From Acidobacteriota bacterium (GTDB lineage Bacteria; Acidobacteriota; Vicinamibacteria; Fen-336): a stretch of DNA of 64,000 bases. Positions 30,501 to 43,113 of this stretch are shown here, piece by piece. A model generated the notes under the pieces. It was not told the DNA's origin and did no database searches. It saw only the letters and a list, made by a program, of their open reading frames with translations. Numbering within the stretch: the first letter of the stretch is position 1; each line of letters begins with the position of its first letter. Both the position numbers and the translations under genes were made by a program. Where the stretch lies: positions 1 to 64,000 of the forward strand of contig JACQGI010000015.1 of NCBI GenBank assembly GCA_016199625.1, given 5' to 3'.

Positions 30501-31620
30501 TGGACGTGACGGGGGTGATCCCGCAGGGAATGCCCACGGGGTTGCCGCAGCTCCCGTCGATCGGCAGCTCGTCCTTGAAGCGCGACAGGATCGCCGGCGT
30601 GTTGTCGGCGGCGCAGGAGGCCACGCTCGCGAGCAACCGCGCGCCGGTGCAGTTGGAGACCGAGCTGTTCCAGGTCCCCGAGGTGTACCAGAACGTCGTG
30701 ACGCTGCCGGCGCTGTCCTCGTGCTGCATGCACGGGCGCGCGATGTCGGAGAAGCCGTCGGGGTCCCCGACGCCGTCACCGTCGGCGTCGGGCAGGTTCT
30801 TGTCCGGGTCGTCCGGGAACAGCGCGGCCGGCGGCAGCGGGCAACCCGCCGCGCCGGACACGGGGTCGGAGGCGCTGGTCGTGCCCAGCAGGACGGTGTC
30901 GCTCACGAACCCGCTGCTCAGCGGCGGGGGATTCGTCGTCGTGTTCCAGCGGAAGCGCACGTTGTTCCGGAGGAAGCGCGACCGCAGGACGCGGCGGCAG
31001 GGCTCGGCGGTGCAGGCGCCGCCGGCCGTGTCCTGCGTGAGGATCCGGTTGATGCTCTGCAGGCTCTCGTACACGTCCGCGCCGTTCGCGCCGTCGTAGT
31101 TGCTCGCCGTGGTGGAGCGCGTCGTGCGGAAGAAGTCCGGGGCGGCGCCGCCGGTCCACGTGTCGCCGCCCACCTGGTTCGTGACGTACGTGAGGACGCC
31201 GGAGCGGCCGTCGAAGGTCGAGTTCGGAAGGAACTTGTCGTCGTTCTCGGCGAAGTAGCTCCCGAGGCCGAAGTTCACCCGGGCCTTGTTGGCGGACACC
31301 ACGGTGTTCAGGGCCTTCTTGGCCTGGTGCATCTTGCCGCTGAAGTCGTCGCCGCCGAGAGGGAGGATGTTGGAGCCCGGCTCCATCATCGAGCCCGACG
31401 TGTCGAGGATGATGAACACGTTGGGCTTGATCTGCAGCTTCAGGATCTCCAGCGGGTCGATGCCGCCGGGGGCGGCCGTCAAGGCCCCCCGGTCCCCCGA
31501 GAGGACGAGGACGAGCGCGGCGGCGAGGCCGGCGAACCCGCCCCGCAGGAGGACCCGTCTTCCGAGGCTCATGGTCGTGCGACTCCCTTCACGAGTGCGC
31601 GCCGGGAACGTGATGCGCAT
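27556..31620 (-). CDS. PilY1-like type IV pilus assembly protein with VWA domain and C-terminal beta-propeller (alternative start 31572)
   Basis: NVFIILDTSGSMMEPGSN MIDAS motif; DADGDGVGDPDG Ca-binding-like loop; PilC/PilY-like region; last gene of minor-pilin operon. Confidence 0.87.
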   Translation of the reverse strand: MRITFPARTREGSRTTMSLGRRVLLRGGFAGLAAALVLVLSGDRGALTAAPGGIDPLEILKLQIKPNVFIILDTSGSMMEPGSNILPLGGDDFSGKMHQAKKALNTVVSANKARVNFGLGSYFAENDDKFLPNSTFDGRSGVLTYVTNQVGGDTWTGGAAPDFFRTTRSTTASNYDGANGADVYESLQSINRILTQDTAGGACTAEPCRRVLRSRFLRNNVRFRWNTTTNPPPLSSGFVSDTVLLGTTSASDPVSGAAGCPLPPAALFPDDPDKNLPDADGDGVGDPDGFSDIARPCMQHEDSAGSVTTFWYTSGTWNSSVSNCTGARLLASVASCAADNTPAILSRFKDELPIDGSCGNPVGIPCGITPVTSTSAAPYPTLANTNPATTAGLDPNTVLGVLSAGSTPLGASLDYVYNNFAAVFPSTIPGQQNFVVLLTDGVETCGGNAEAAADRLFNPTNGNPSVYTFVIGLSINTGTLDLIARAGSGGARDAIPAANADELIAALQAVLDTAISTGAFSAANQVVGSVFELIQDLAVTPELEDPLDPTTRYNQRVNIIYQSTFGLPGWQGHLFAFLNDGTLQPVPNVNFSGNWDAAETLFEQVSSVLEENVRGSGRQVNQFTFFELHNGATVDGIQNEDPTANGALIKRRAFTSNGNGTFARSGSPDVQFDASSPQGRNVVALWPPNQTGLDSGIAEIDPPIGTVGPLDDALGIGPGSNPVLSFTDLQTQLLACTSAGPFTDPDTGAAVPATPLPPECDAVANPTLALDAARKEARQILLAWIAGARVDNRSGDGKPVRALDVPGLPILYRDRGWLLLDSTFTTPAVIGPPLGEDPSGHVPEYVLYRDGRRDTEGLGIAENHLGFGLANPDKDDPVAQARTNLELKPVMTVVYQAANDGVHAFQALTSEELWSFVPYDQLGKIQDMINPGQLRDPHVYMVASSLRFAEVFVPDVDGYSFGASPFSFTGRWRRMLVFGRGKGGKFYTALDVTSPGPYTHAALDTNPPWVMWSRGNPDAAQPAEFARMGETWSVPAVGDVSGKSDAWRVFTGSGYGDLPGEGATFYMLDAITGDALLAQDVGDGTRTFVPENALVAGPAAYNPFSLDPPGVTLRSTIRQVTRVFIPDLHGRVWAFSTTSGALFADVGPTQPIADGPALLKLGDKPHVFFGSGNDTRVPDGLNPPFRMYGYRDDGGVAGVQLFTIDYPTGPPSDFRNVARPATGYTSAGEGLVLYVGSRFVPAGADCLSSFDTILFGVISDPGAAGGYSAGYDFSGDGVADLSYVIQGQKAGGVSTTGGSVTVSLSGSRSGPPPAGGGAGVSFPGPPPTPPPGPPPPPNVVPTKIATGSPVCRNF

Positions 31621-31636
31621 GACTCTTCCTCTCCGC

Positions 31637-32371
31637 TCAGTTGTTGGTCACGGTGCAGCGCCAGTTGCCCGAGCCCTCCGACCCCCCGCTCTCCTGCCCC
31701 CCCTGGTCGCACTTGTTGGAGTTGAGGGCCATCTTGGCCTCGAGGATGCGCACGGCCCGGTTGCGGTGATAGGTCTGCTCGAAGGCGCCGCCCCAGGCCG
31801 CAGTCACCAGCGGAGCCGTTCCCTCGACGGTCATGACGAGCGCTTCGTTCGACGGGTCGTCCACGGGGTTCCCGGCCGCGTCGAACATCGTGTCGCGGCG
31901 GATCCAGATCGTGAAGTTCCCCGAGACGCTCGTCCCGTGGAACGTGCTCACGTTCTGGAACGGGTAGGCGAAGTTGAACGAGTCGAAGACGACGCCGTAG
32001 CCCTGCTTTCCAATGGTGTCGCAGGTCTCGTTCTCCCAGCTCCGGGTGGGCTCGTCCAACAGTCCGTTGCGGGTCCCCAGACCAGGGACGGGAACGCCGG
32101 GCCGCTGCGGCGGAGGGCCCGCCGGGATCGGGTTCCGGGGTGTTGGCAGGAGCGCCTCCCACGACGTGAACGAGCGCAACTGCCCCTTTCCGACCTCGAG
32201 GCCCGCCTCGGCGATGTACTGGGCCTGCTGGCCCAAGCGGTAGTTGCTGGAGATCTGCAGCTCCGTGGTCGTCGTGACCGAGAGCGTGATGCCGAGGAAC
32301 GTCAGGAGCAGCAACGCCAGCATGGCCAGGATCAGGGCGAAACCGGCTTCCGGCCGTCGGTCATCGGTCAT
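31637..32371 (-). CDS. PilX-like minor pilin
   Basis: EAGFALILAMLALLLLTFLGITLSVTTTTELQISSNYRLGQQAQYIAEAGLE (PilX_N-type); alternative GTG 32383 overlaps the upstream stop. Confidence 0.85.
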   Translation of the reverse strand: MTDDRRPEAGFALILAMLALLLLTFLGITLSVTTTTELQISSNYRLGQQAQYIAEAGLEVGKGQLRSFTSWEALLPTPRNPIPAGPPPQRPGVPVPGLGTRNGLLDEPTRSWENETCDTIGKQGYGVVFDSFNFAYPFQNVSTFHGTSVSGNFTIWIRRDTMFDAAGNPVDDPSNEALVMTVEGTAPLVTAAWGGAFEQTYHRNRAVRILEAKMALNSNKCDQGGQESGGSEGSGNWRCTVTNN

Positions 32372-32379
32372 GAACCACC

Positions 32380-33462
32380 TCACTGCCACTGGGGCGGGTC
32401 CGCGAGGCCCATGTAGTTGAGCGCGGCGCGAGGCGAGCTGACGCTCGTGAGCCGGGCGCGCAGGGCGGCCGGCCCCGTTGCCGTCGCCGCTCCGCGTTCG
32501 TTCACCGTCCGTGCGACGAGGGACACGCGGACGTCGCGCGTGAGCGTCGCGTAATTCGGCTCCGCGACGGCGCCGGGAGTGTCTGCCCAGCCAGGGAGCG
32601 GTCCTCCCGCCGGGCCAGTCGCTCGGTACTGGACCTGCAAGTCCTCGATGCCGCGGGCCAGGAGCTGCCAGATGTCGGGATTGCCCGGCCCCGCAGGGAC
32701 GTAGGCGGCGTCGTTGGTGCTGCGTCCGCCCAAGGGGCTCCTCCAAAGACTGGGGATCCCTTCGTCATCGAGGGCAATCTCATACCGGAGGATCTGGACA
32801 GTCGTCATGCGGTTGGGCCTTTTTTCCGGCGGGCAATCTTGGATCTTAGTGGGCGGATTGGTGTTGTTGGGCTCGTAACACTGCAGGTTCGCCACGCTGT
32901 TGATGTCGCAGAAGTTGGCGTCGTTGCAGAGGCCTGGGGGGAAGTTCACTTTCTCACCGGTGCCTCCGTGGATCCTGTGAGCGAGTCCCATCTTCGCACC
33001 CGCATCCCCGTAGCCCACCAAGACGAAGGAGTCGTTGCTGTAGCAAGTCGGAATCGAGACGGCCATGTTGAGGTTGCCGCCGCTATACGCGCAGTCGGGT
33101 CCGGGGCACGGCCCAGCCTTCGTCTGGACATCCGGGCACTCCCCCGTGTTCCCGAAGATCTCCAGGTGGTCCGTGTTCACAGCGTCGGGCCCCGCCGGGC
33201 CCACGCCGTTCAGGTTGTCCCCGAACGCCTGAAAGAAGGCGCCCATGCCCACGCCCGCGGTGGCGATGTCGCGTTGCATGACGTCCATCGCCACGCGGAC
33301 GGCCTGCTGCATTTCGGTGATCTCGGGCGTGCGCCGGAAGGCGGTCTGCCCCGAGGACATGAGCCCGAAGATGGCGCCGCTCACCACGAGGGTCACGACC
33401 ATCGCCACCATCAGCTCCACGAGGCTGAACCCCGCCTGCGATCTCGATCTCGTCGGCATCAT
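32380..33462 (-). CDS. PilW-like minor pilin
   Basis: QAGFSLVELMVAMVVTLVVSGAIFGLMSSGQTAFRRTPEITEMQQAVRVAMDVMQRDIATAGVGM. Confidence 0.87.
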   Translation of the reverse strand: MMPTRSRSQAGFSLVELMVAMVVTLVVSGAIFGLMSSGQTAFRRTPEITEMQQAVRVAMDVMQRDIATAGVGMGAFFQAFGDNLNGVGPAGPDAVNTDHLEIFGNTGECPDVQTKAGPCPGPDCAYSGGNLNMAVSIPTCYSNDSFVLVGYGDAGAKMGLAHRIHGGTGEKVNFPPGLCNDANFCDINSVANLQCYEPNNTNPPTKIQDCPPEKRPNRMTTVQILRYEIALDDEGIPSLWRSPLGGRSTNDAAYVPAGPGNPDIWQLLARGIEDLQVQYRATGPAGGPLPGWADTPGAVAEPNYATLTRDVRVSLVARTVNERGAATATGPAALRARLTSVSSPRAALNYMGLADPPQWQ

Positions 33463-33515
33463 GCCTTCCTCCGCGCGAGTGCTCCGACGCCACCCTAACG
33501 TCGCCGCGTGCATCT

Positions 33516-34064
33516 CTAGGCCCCGGGGTTCGGGCACCCCGTGAGGGTGCACGTGCGCCACGCGGAGAAGACGGAGCTGGACCGGGGGTCGGGGCCTTCC
33601 CGAACCGTTCCGACGTTCAGCATCAGGTCGGACTGCACGGTGACGTGGACCGTGTCCGGAATGGGCCGGGTGATCACCCAGCGCGTCCGGATGGTCCCCA
33701 TGTTGGGGATGTCCCGGTAGAGGTTGAAGGTGGTCGCCTGGCCCGTGTTCGGGTCCACCACGCAGTTGTCGCCGGGGTTGACCTCCCGGCACGCCGCCAC
33801 GCCCTGGTCCGCCGTGAGGCTCCCGACGGTTCCGCCCGTCCCGACGCCGAGGTTCAGGAACGGGATCGTCTTGATGCGCTCCATCACCTCGGTGGCCTGC
33901 GCGACCGTCCCGGTGGTCCGGTGGGCGACGGTGTTCGAAGTGCCTGCGACCAGGAACAGGTTCGCGATGGCCGCGAGGCCGAAAACCAGGATCAGCACGG
34001 CGATCAGGGCCTCGATCAGCGTGAAGCCCGCCTCCGCGTGACGCCGCTGCACTGCCGGTCTCAT
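33516..34064 (-). CDS. PilV-like minor pilin
   Basis: EAGFTLIEALIAVLILVFGLAAIANLFLVA; ATGA overlap with upstream gene. Confidence 0.86.
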   Translation of the reverse strand: MRPAVQRRHAEAGFTLIEALIAVLILVFGLAAIANLFLVAGTSNTVAHRTTGTVAQATEVMERIKTIPFLNLGVGTGGTVGSLTADQGVAACREVNPGDNCVVDPNTGQATTFNLYRDIPNMGTIRTRWVITRPIPDTVHVTVQSDLMLNVGTVREGPDPRSSSVFSAWRTCTLTGCPNPGA

Positions 34065-34693
34065 TGCCACCCCCGCTCGATGCGAACACGACCGCCCTGC
34101 GCCACGGTGATGAACATCCGCAGCCCCGTGCGCGTCTGCAGGACCGAGATCTGCCCGTCCCCGTTGGCGTCGCCGGACACGTAGTTGGTGCCCGCATCCA
34201 GCTCCGGACAGGGCTCGTTGGCGGTGTCAGGGACGCACATCGCACCCAGGCGGGTGAAGCGGAATCCCCGGTCGGTCGCGCCCGCCGTGACGTCGAAAAC
34301 GACGCCCACGGGCAGCCGGCGCAGCGGTCCCACCTGGTCGGGATCGTTGAGGAGGTTCGTCGTCGTCTGTCGGACCCCGGCCCCGGCCGCCTCGACGATG
34401 TCCTCCATGACCCACCGGTAGGCGACCTCGTTCGTGGGATTGCCGTCGGTGTTGGGGGCGAGGACGATGAACAGGACGCCCTTGTTCACGTTCTTCATGA
34501 TGGCCCGCGTGCGCGCGGCCTGGATCTCGGACGCCACCCCCTGCGCTGCGCCCTGGATGGTGTAGACCTTGATGTAGTTGGCGACCGGAGGACCGGCGAC
34601 CGCCGCCAGGGTCGCGATGATGGCCACGACCACCAGCAGCTCCACCATGCTGAAGCCGGCCTGCCACCGCTGCGAGCGTTCAGCGAGTTTCAT
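34061..34693 (-). CDS. FimT/GspH-like pseudopilin
   Basis: QAGFSMVELLVVVAIIATLAAVAGPPVANYI. Confidence 0.87.
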   Translation of the reverse strand: MKLAERSQRWQAGFSMVELLVVVAIIATLAAVAGPPVANYIKVYTIQGAAQGVASEIQAARTRAIMKNVNKGVLFIVLAPNTDGNPTNEVAYRWVMEDIVEAAGAGVRQTTTNLLNDPDQVGPLRRLPVGVVFDVTAGATDRGFRFTRLGAMCVPDTANEPCPELDAGTNYVSGDANGDGQISVLQTRTGLRMFITVAQGGRVRIERGWQ

Positions 34694-34766
34694 AGCAGCC
34701 TCCCCTTAAGCAAGGCGCGTACCCCTGCGGCGTTGCCTCCGCAATTGACTGATGAGAGGAATGTTA

Positions 34767-36185
34767 TCACGAACCGCCCCGTTGGGATGGTGACTCCGGC
34801 GGAGCAGCGTCGTTACGGCACGTAACGTCTCGGGCCGGTCCCCGGCATGGGAGCCTCACCTCGACCCGGAGGCCGTGGGGGGAGACCGGCGCGAACGTCA
34901 GATCGCCCCCGTGAAGGCGGACGATCTTCAGGGTGAGTGGAAGGCCGAGTCCCAGGCCTCCGGGCTTGGTCGTGAAGAACGGCTGGGGTGAAGCGGGGCT
35001 GTCGGGCGGGAGCCCCGGGCCGTCGTCGGTCACCGCGACGAGCAGCGTCTCGTCGGTCGTGCGCGCCGACGCCGTCACGTGACCGCCCGCGCCGGCGGCC
35101 TCGCGGGCGTTCCGCAGCAGGTTCTCGAAGGCTCGCTCGAGCAGGTCCTCGTCCCCCACGAGGTCGCCCCAGGCGCCGGAAGGGTCGAGGGCCACCTCGG
35201 CTCCGGGCTTCCGGCATTCCCGGGCCGCAATCCGCGCGAACAGCCGGCCCGGATCGAAGGTCGAGAGGGACAGGCGCTCCTGCTTGACGAAGTCCAGGAA
35301 GCGCCGGACCACGGTCTCCAGCGCCTGGCACTCCTCGCGGATGCGGCCCGCCGCCTCCGCGGCCTCGGCCGGCGACGGGGCGGCCTCGACGAGCTTCGCG
35401 TAACCCAGGATGGTGCCGAGGCCGTTGCGCACCTCGTGGGCGATCCCCGCCGTCAGCTCCCCCGCCCGCGCCATCGTCTCCAGGTCCTCGAGGGCGTCCT
35501 CCATGCGCCGGCGCTCGGCCTGGTGCTCGCGGGTCCGCGCGGCGTCGTGGGCCCGGAGGCGCTCCATCGCCTCCTCGTAGGCCTCGAGCGCCCGCGGCGG
35601 CGCCGCCTCCTCGCGGCTCGGGAAGAGGACCGCCGCTGCGGCGAGCAGGAGCACGAGCAGCGCGACGCCATGGCCGACGAGGATCTGGCGCCGCTCGCGC
35701 AGGTCGTCGAGGAGATCGGGGGCGCGGGTCGCCAGCCGCAGGACCAGCGTCGCGTCGCCCGACCGGAGCGCCAGGTAGGTGAAGAGGCGGGCCTCGCCCT
35801 GGACGATCGGTCCCACGGTCACGACGGCGCCGTTCCGGACGAGCTGCAGGTCGCCGGCGCCGGGCCAGTGGCCGATCGGTGCGGGCCGAGGCTCGGAGAA
35901 GACGGCGCGGCCCGAGAGGTCGAACAGCTCGAGCTCGGAGGCGAGCGCTCCGACGAGGACCTCGTCGGCGGCGCGGCGCCAGGCCACTGGACCGCCGGGC
36001 TCGAGGGTCGCCGCCAGGTGCCCCCGAGCCAGGAGGATCGATTCCCGGAGGTTGCGCACGACGCGCTCCCTGAGGCGGCTCTGCGAGCGCAGGGTGTGGA
36101 CGAGCCCCTGGATCTCGAGGAGCCCGAGGACGACCACGGCGAAGCCGAGGGCCAGGCGGGTCCAGAACGTGCGCCGATCAGCCAC
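34767..36185 (-). CDS. Membrane sensor histidine kinase (PilS/NtrB-like layout)
   Basis: H-box AGIAHEVRNGLGTILGYA, N-box LLRNAREAAG, G-box DDGPGLP and GLGLGLPL. Confidence 0.92.
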   Translation of the reverse strand: MADRRTFWTRLALGFAVVVLGLLEIQGLVHTLRSQSRLRERVVRNLRESILLARGHLAATLEPGGPVAWRRAADEVLVGALASELELFDLSGRAVFSEPRPAPIGHWPGAGDLQLVRNGAVVTVGPIVQGEARLFTYLALRSGDATLVLRLATRAPDLLDDLRERRQILVGHGVALLVLLLAAAAVLFPSREEAAPPRALEAYEEAMERLRAHDAARTREHQAERRRMEDALEDLETMARAGELTAGIAHEVRNGLGTILGYAKLVEAAPSPAEAAEAAGRIREECQALETVVRRFLDFVKQERLSLSTFDPGRLFARIAARECRKPGAEVALDPSGAWGDLVGDEDLLERAFENLLRNAREAAGAGGHVTASARTTDETLLVAVTDDGPGLPPDSPASPQPFFTTKPGGLGLGLPLTLKIVRLHGGDLTFAPVSPHGLRVEVRLPCRGPARDVTCRNDAAPPESPSQRGGS

Positions 36186-36993
36186 GGAGGACGCCCTTGT
36201 ACCACGCGACGACGGGATCGCCCCACAGGAGCACGAAGAGGCCCGCGACGCCCAGGAACGTGCCGAGGGGAAGGGCGTGGCGGAGCCCGCGTCCCTTGGC
36301 GGCCATGAGCCCCAGCCCCACGAGGGTGCCGGAGAGGGTCGCGACGAAGACGGTCAGCAGCAGCCGCTCCCAGCCCAGGAACGCACCGAGCATGGCGGCC
36401 ATCTTCCAGTCCCCCTGCCCCAGGCCTTCGATCCCCCGGGTCGTCAGGTACGCTTCGGCCACGAGGGCGAAGGCGGCGTATCCACCCGCCGCGGCGGCCA
36501 GCGCGCCGAGGGGCCTCGGCCCGTGCGGCGGCCCCGAGAGGAAGCTGCCGACGAGCCCGAGGGCGATGCCCGGCAGGGTCACGCGGTCGGGCAGGATGTG
36601 GTGCTCGAGGTCGACGAGGGCGAGCACGAGGAGCGCGGTGGCGAACGCCATGGCCAGGACGGCCCGCGGCGTGACGCCCCAGGCCGCGGCGATCGCCAGG
36701 TAGATGAGGCCGTTGAGCGCCTCGACCGCCGGGTAACGCGCCGAGATGGGGGCGCGGCAGGAGCGGCAGCGCCCCCGGAGCAGCGCGTAGCTCAGCAGGG
36801 GAACGTTGTCGAGCGCCCGGATCGGCGCGCCGCAGGCCGGGCAGCGCGAGCGCGGCGTGACCACCGACTGCCGCAGGGGAAGCCGGTGGATGCAGACGTT
36901 CGCGAAGCTGCCGACCACGAGGCCGAGGGCCAGCGCCGCCCACGGCCAAAGGACGCCCAGGGTGAGCGCCAGCGCGGAAGCCGACTCGGTCAT
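36178..36993 (-). CDS. pilD: Prepilin peptidase (A24 family, leader peptidase/N-methyltransferase)
   Basis: GSFANVCIHRLP, two CxxC pairs (CPAC/CRSC), DLEHHILPD and GQGDWKM catalytic Asp motifs. Confidence 0.95.
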   Translation of the reverse strand: MTESASALALTLGVLWPWAALALGLVVGSFANVCIHRLPLRQSVVTPRSRCPACGAPIRALDNVPLLSYALLRGRCRSCRAPISARYPAVEALNGLIYLAIAAAWGVTPRAVLAMAFATALLVLALVDLEHHILPDRVTLPGIALGLVGSFLSGPPHGPRPLGALAAAAGGYAAFALVAEAYLTTRGIEGLGQGDWKMAAMLGAFLGWERLLLTVFVATLSGTLVGLGLMAAKGRGLRHALPLGTFLGVAGLFVLLWGDPVVAWYKGVLRG

Positions 36994-37001
36994 GTGCCCC
37001 G

Positions 37002-37007
37002 ATCATA
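37002..37007 (-). promoter_or_regulatory. -10 hexamer TATGAT 8 nt before the prepilin peptidase ATG
   Basis: Reverse strand TATGAT-N8-ATG. Confidence 0.45.
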
Positions 37008-37047
37008 GTGCAACGACGCCCGCCGCGGCGACGCGCGAGCCGCGTAG

Positions 37048-37053
37048 TATCAT
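37048..37053 (+). promoter_or_regulatory. -10 hexamer TATCAT 7 nt before GTG 37061
   Basis: TATCAT-N7-GTG, no Shine-Dalgarno visible. Confidence 0.4.
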
Positions 37054-37060
37054 CCCCGCG

Positions 37061-41592
<4,532 letters not shown>

Positions 41593-41596
<4 letters not shown>

Positions 41597-42351
41597 GCGC
41601 GTTGGGCTCGCGCGAGGGATCGTCGCCGGACCGCTGGCGGAGGGAGCTCGCGCACGACCGGAGGATCGCGTCGCGGGCGGAGGCGATCTGGGACTGGGAC
41701 ACGCCCGCGGGACGGCGGAGGGCCGACCGGCGCGCGGCGTTCTTCGTCGAGCACGGTGCCTTGGGTCCGGGCCGCCGGGCCCTCGAGCTGGGTTGCGGCA
41801 CGGGCGTCTTCCTCGAGCGCGTGGCCCGGTCCGGGGCCGACCTGCACGGGCTCGATCTCTCCCCCGACCTCCTGGCTCGGGCCCGCGAGCGCGTGGCCGG
41901 CACGGCCAACGTGCGACTCGTGCAGGGGAACGCCGAGGCCATGCCCTTCCCCGACGGGTCCTTCGACGCCGTCTACGGCAGCTCGGTCCTGCACCACCTG
42001 GGCCTCGAGGCCGCGCTCCGCGAGGTCCACCGCGTCCTCCGACCGGGAGGACGCACGGTCTTCACCGAGCCGAACCTCCTCAACCCGCAGATCGCCGTGA
42101 CGTTCCTCGTCGCGCCGAGGAGGACCCTCGGGCTCTCGCCCGACGAGATGGCCTTCACCAGGTTCCGCGCCCGCGCCCTCCTCGACCGCGTCGGCTTCAC
42201 AGAGCCTTCCGTGCGCCCCTTCGACTTCCTCCATCCGCTGGTCCCGCCCTCGTGGATCGACGGCGTGGCCCGGCTCGGCTCGGCCCTCGAAGCCGTCCCG
42301 GGGCTGCGGGAGATCGCCGGCTCCCTGCTCATCCGTGGAACGAGACCGTAG
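41593..42351 (+). CDS. Class I SAM-dependent methyltransferase
   Basis: RALELGCGTGVFLERVARSGADLHGLDLSPDLL, SSVLHHLGLEAALREVHRVLRPGG; GTGA overlap. Confidence 0.9.
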
Positions 42352-42366
42352 GCCAGGGAGGCGGCC

Positions 42367-43113
42367 GTGAGCCGCGAGCGTCTGGAGGAGCACCGCCGCA
42401 TCTGGAAGCGGAAGCCGGTCCTCGCGGACGTCTACGCCGTGTGGTTCGATGCCCTGCTCGGCGTCCTCCCTTCGCGCGGGCGGATCCTCGAGGTGGGGGC
42501 CGGGCCCGGCTTCCTCTCGGCCTACGCGCGCCGGCGGCGGCCGGAAGTGCTGTGGGTCGCCACCGACCTCGTGGAGGCGCCGTGGAACGACCTGGTGGCG
42601 GACGGCCTCGGCCTGCCGGTGCGCGAGGGGAGCGTGCACGCCATCGCAGCCCTCGACCTCGTCCACCACCTCGCCCGACCGGAGCGGTTCTTCCGCGAGG
42701 CCCGGCGGGTCCTCGTCCCGGGCGGAGTGCTGGCCGTGATCGAGCCGTGGCTCACGCCGTTCTCGTACCCGATCTACAGGTGGCTGCACCAAGAAGGCTG
42801 CCGCCCGGGCATCGATCCCTGGAACCCCTTCGGAGCAGCCGGCCGGAAGGAACCCTTCGAGGGCGACAGCGGCGTCTTCACGCGACTGCTCCGCCAGCCC
42901 CCCCCGGTCCGCTGGCGGGACCTCGGCCTGGGGCCGCCCCGCCTCACGCTCCTCAACGGCTTCGCGTACCTGCTGAGCCTCGGGTTCCGCGAGGCGTCGC
43001 TGCTGCCCCGCTGGCTCGCTGCGCCGCTGCTGCGCCTCGACGGACGTGCCTCCTCCCTGGCCCGTTACGTCGGCTTGCGCGCCCTGGTGGTGTGGGAGCG
43101 CCTCCCCAGCTAG
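42367..43113 (+). CDS. Class I SAM-dependent methyltransferase
   Basis: RILEVGAGPGFLSAYARRR, ALDLVHHLARPERFFREARRVLVPGG. Confidence 0.88.
   Translation: MSRERLEEHRRIWKRKPVLADVYAVWFDALLGVLPSRGRILEVGAGPGFLSAYARRRRPEVLWVATDLVEAPWNDLVADGLGLPVREGSVHAIAALDLVHHLARPERFFREARRVLVPGGVLAVIEPWLTPFSYPIYRWLHQEGCRPGIDPWNPFGAAGRKEPFEGDSGVFTRLLRQPPPVRWRDLGLGPPRLTLLNGFAYLLSLGFREASLLPRWLAAPLLRLDGRASSLARYVGLRALVVWERLPS

Noticed and set aside
27004-31725. 1573-aa plus-strand ORF
   Set aside because: Antisense to the pilY1-like gene; low-complexity RGD/E-rich translation typical of the opposite strand of high-GC genes, no domains
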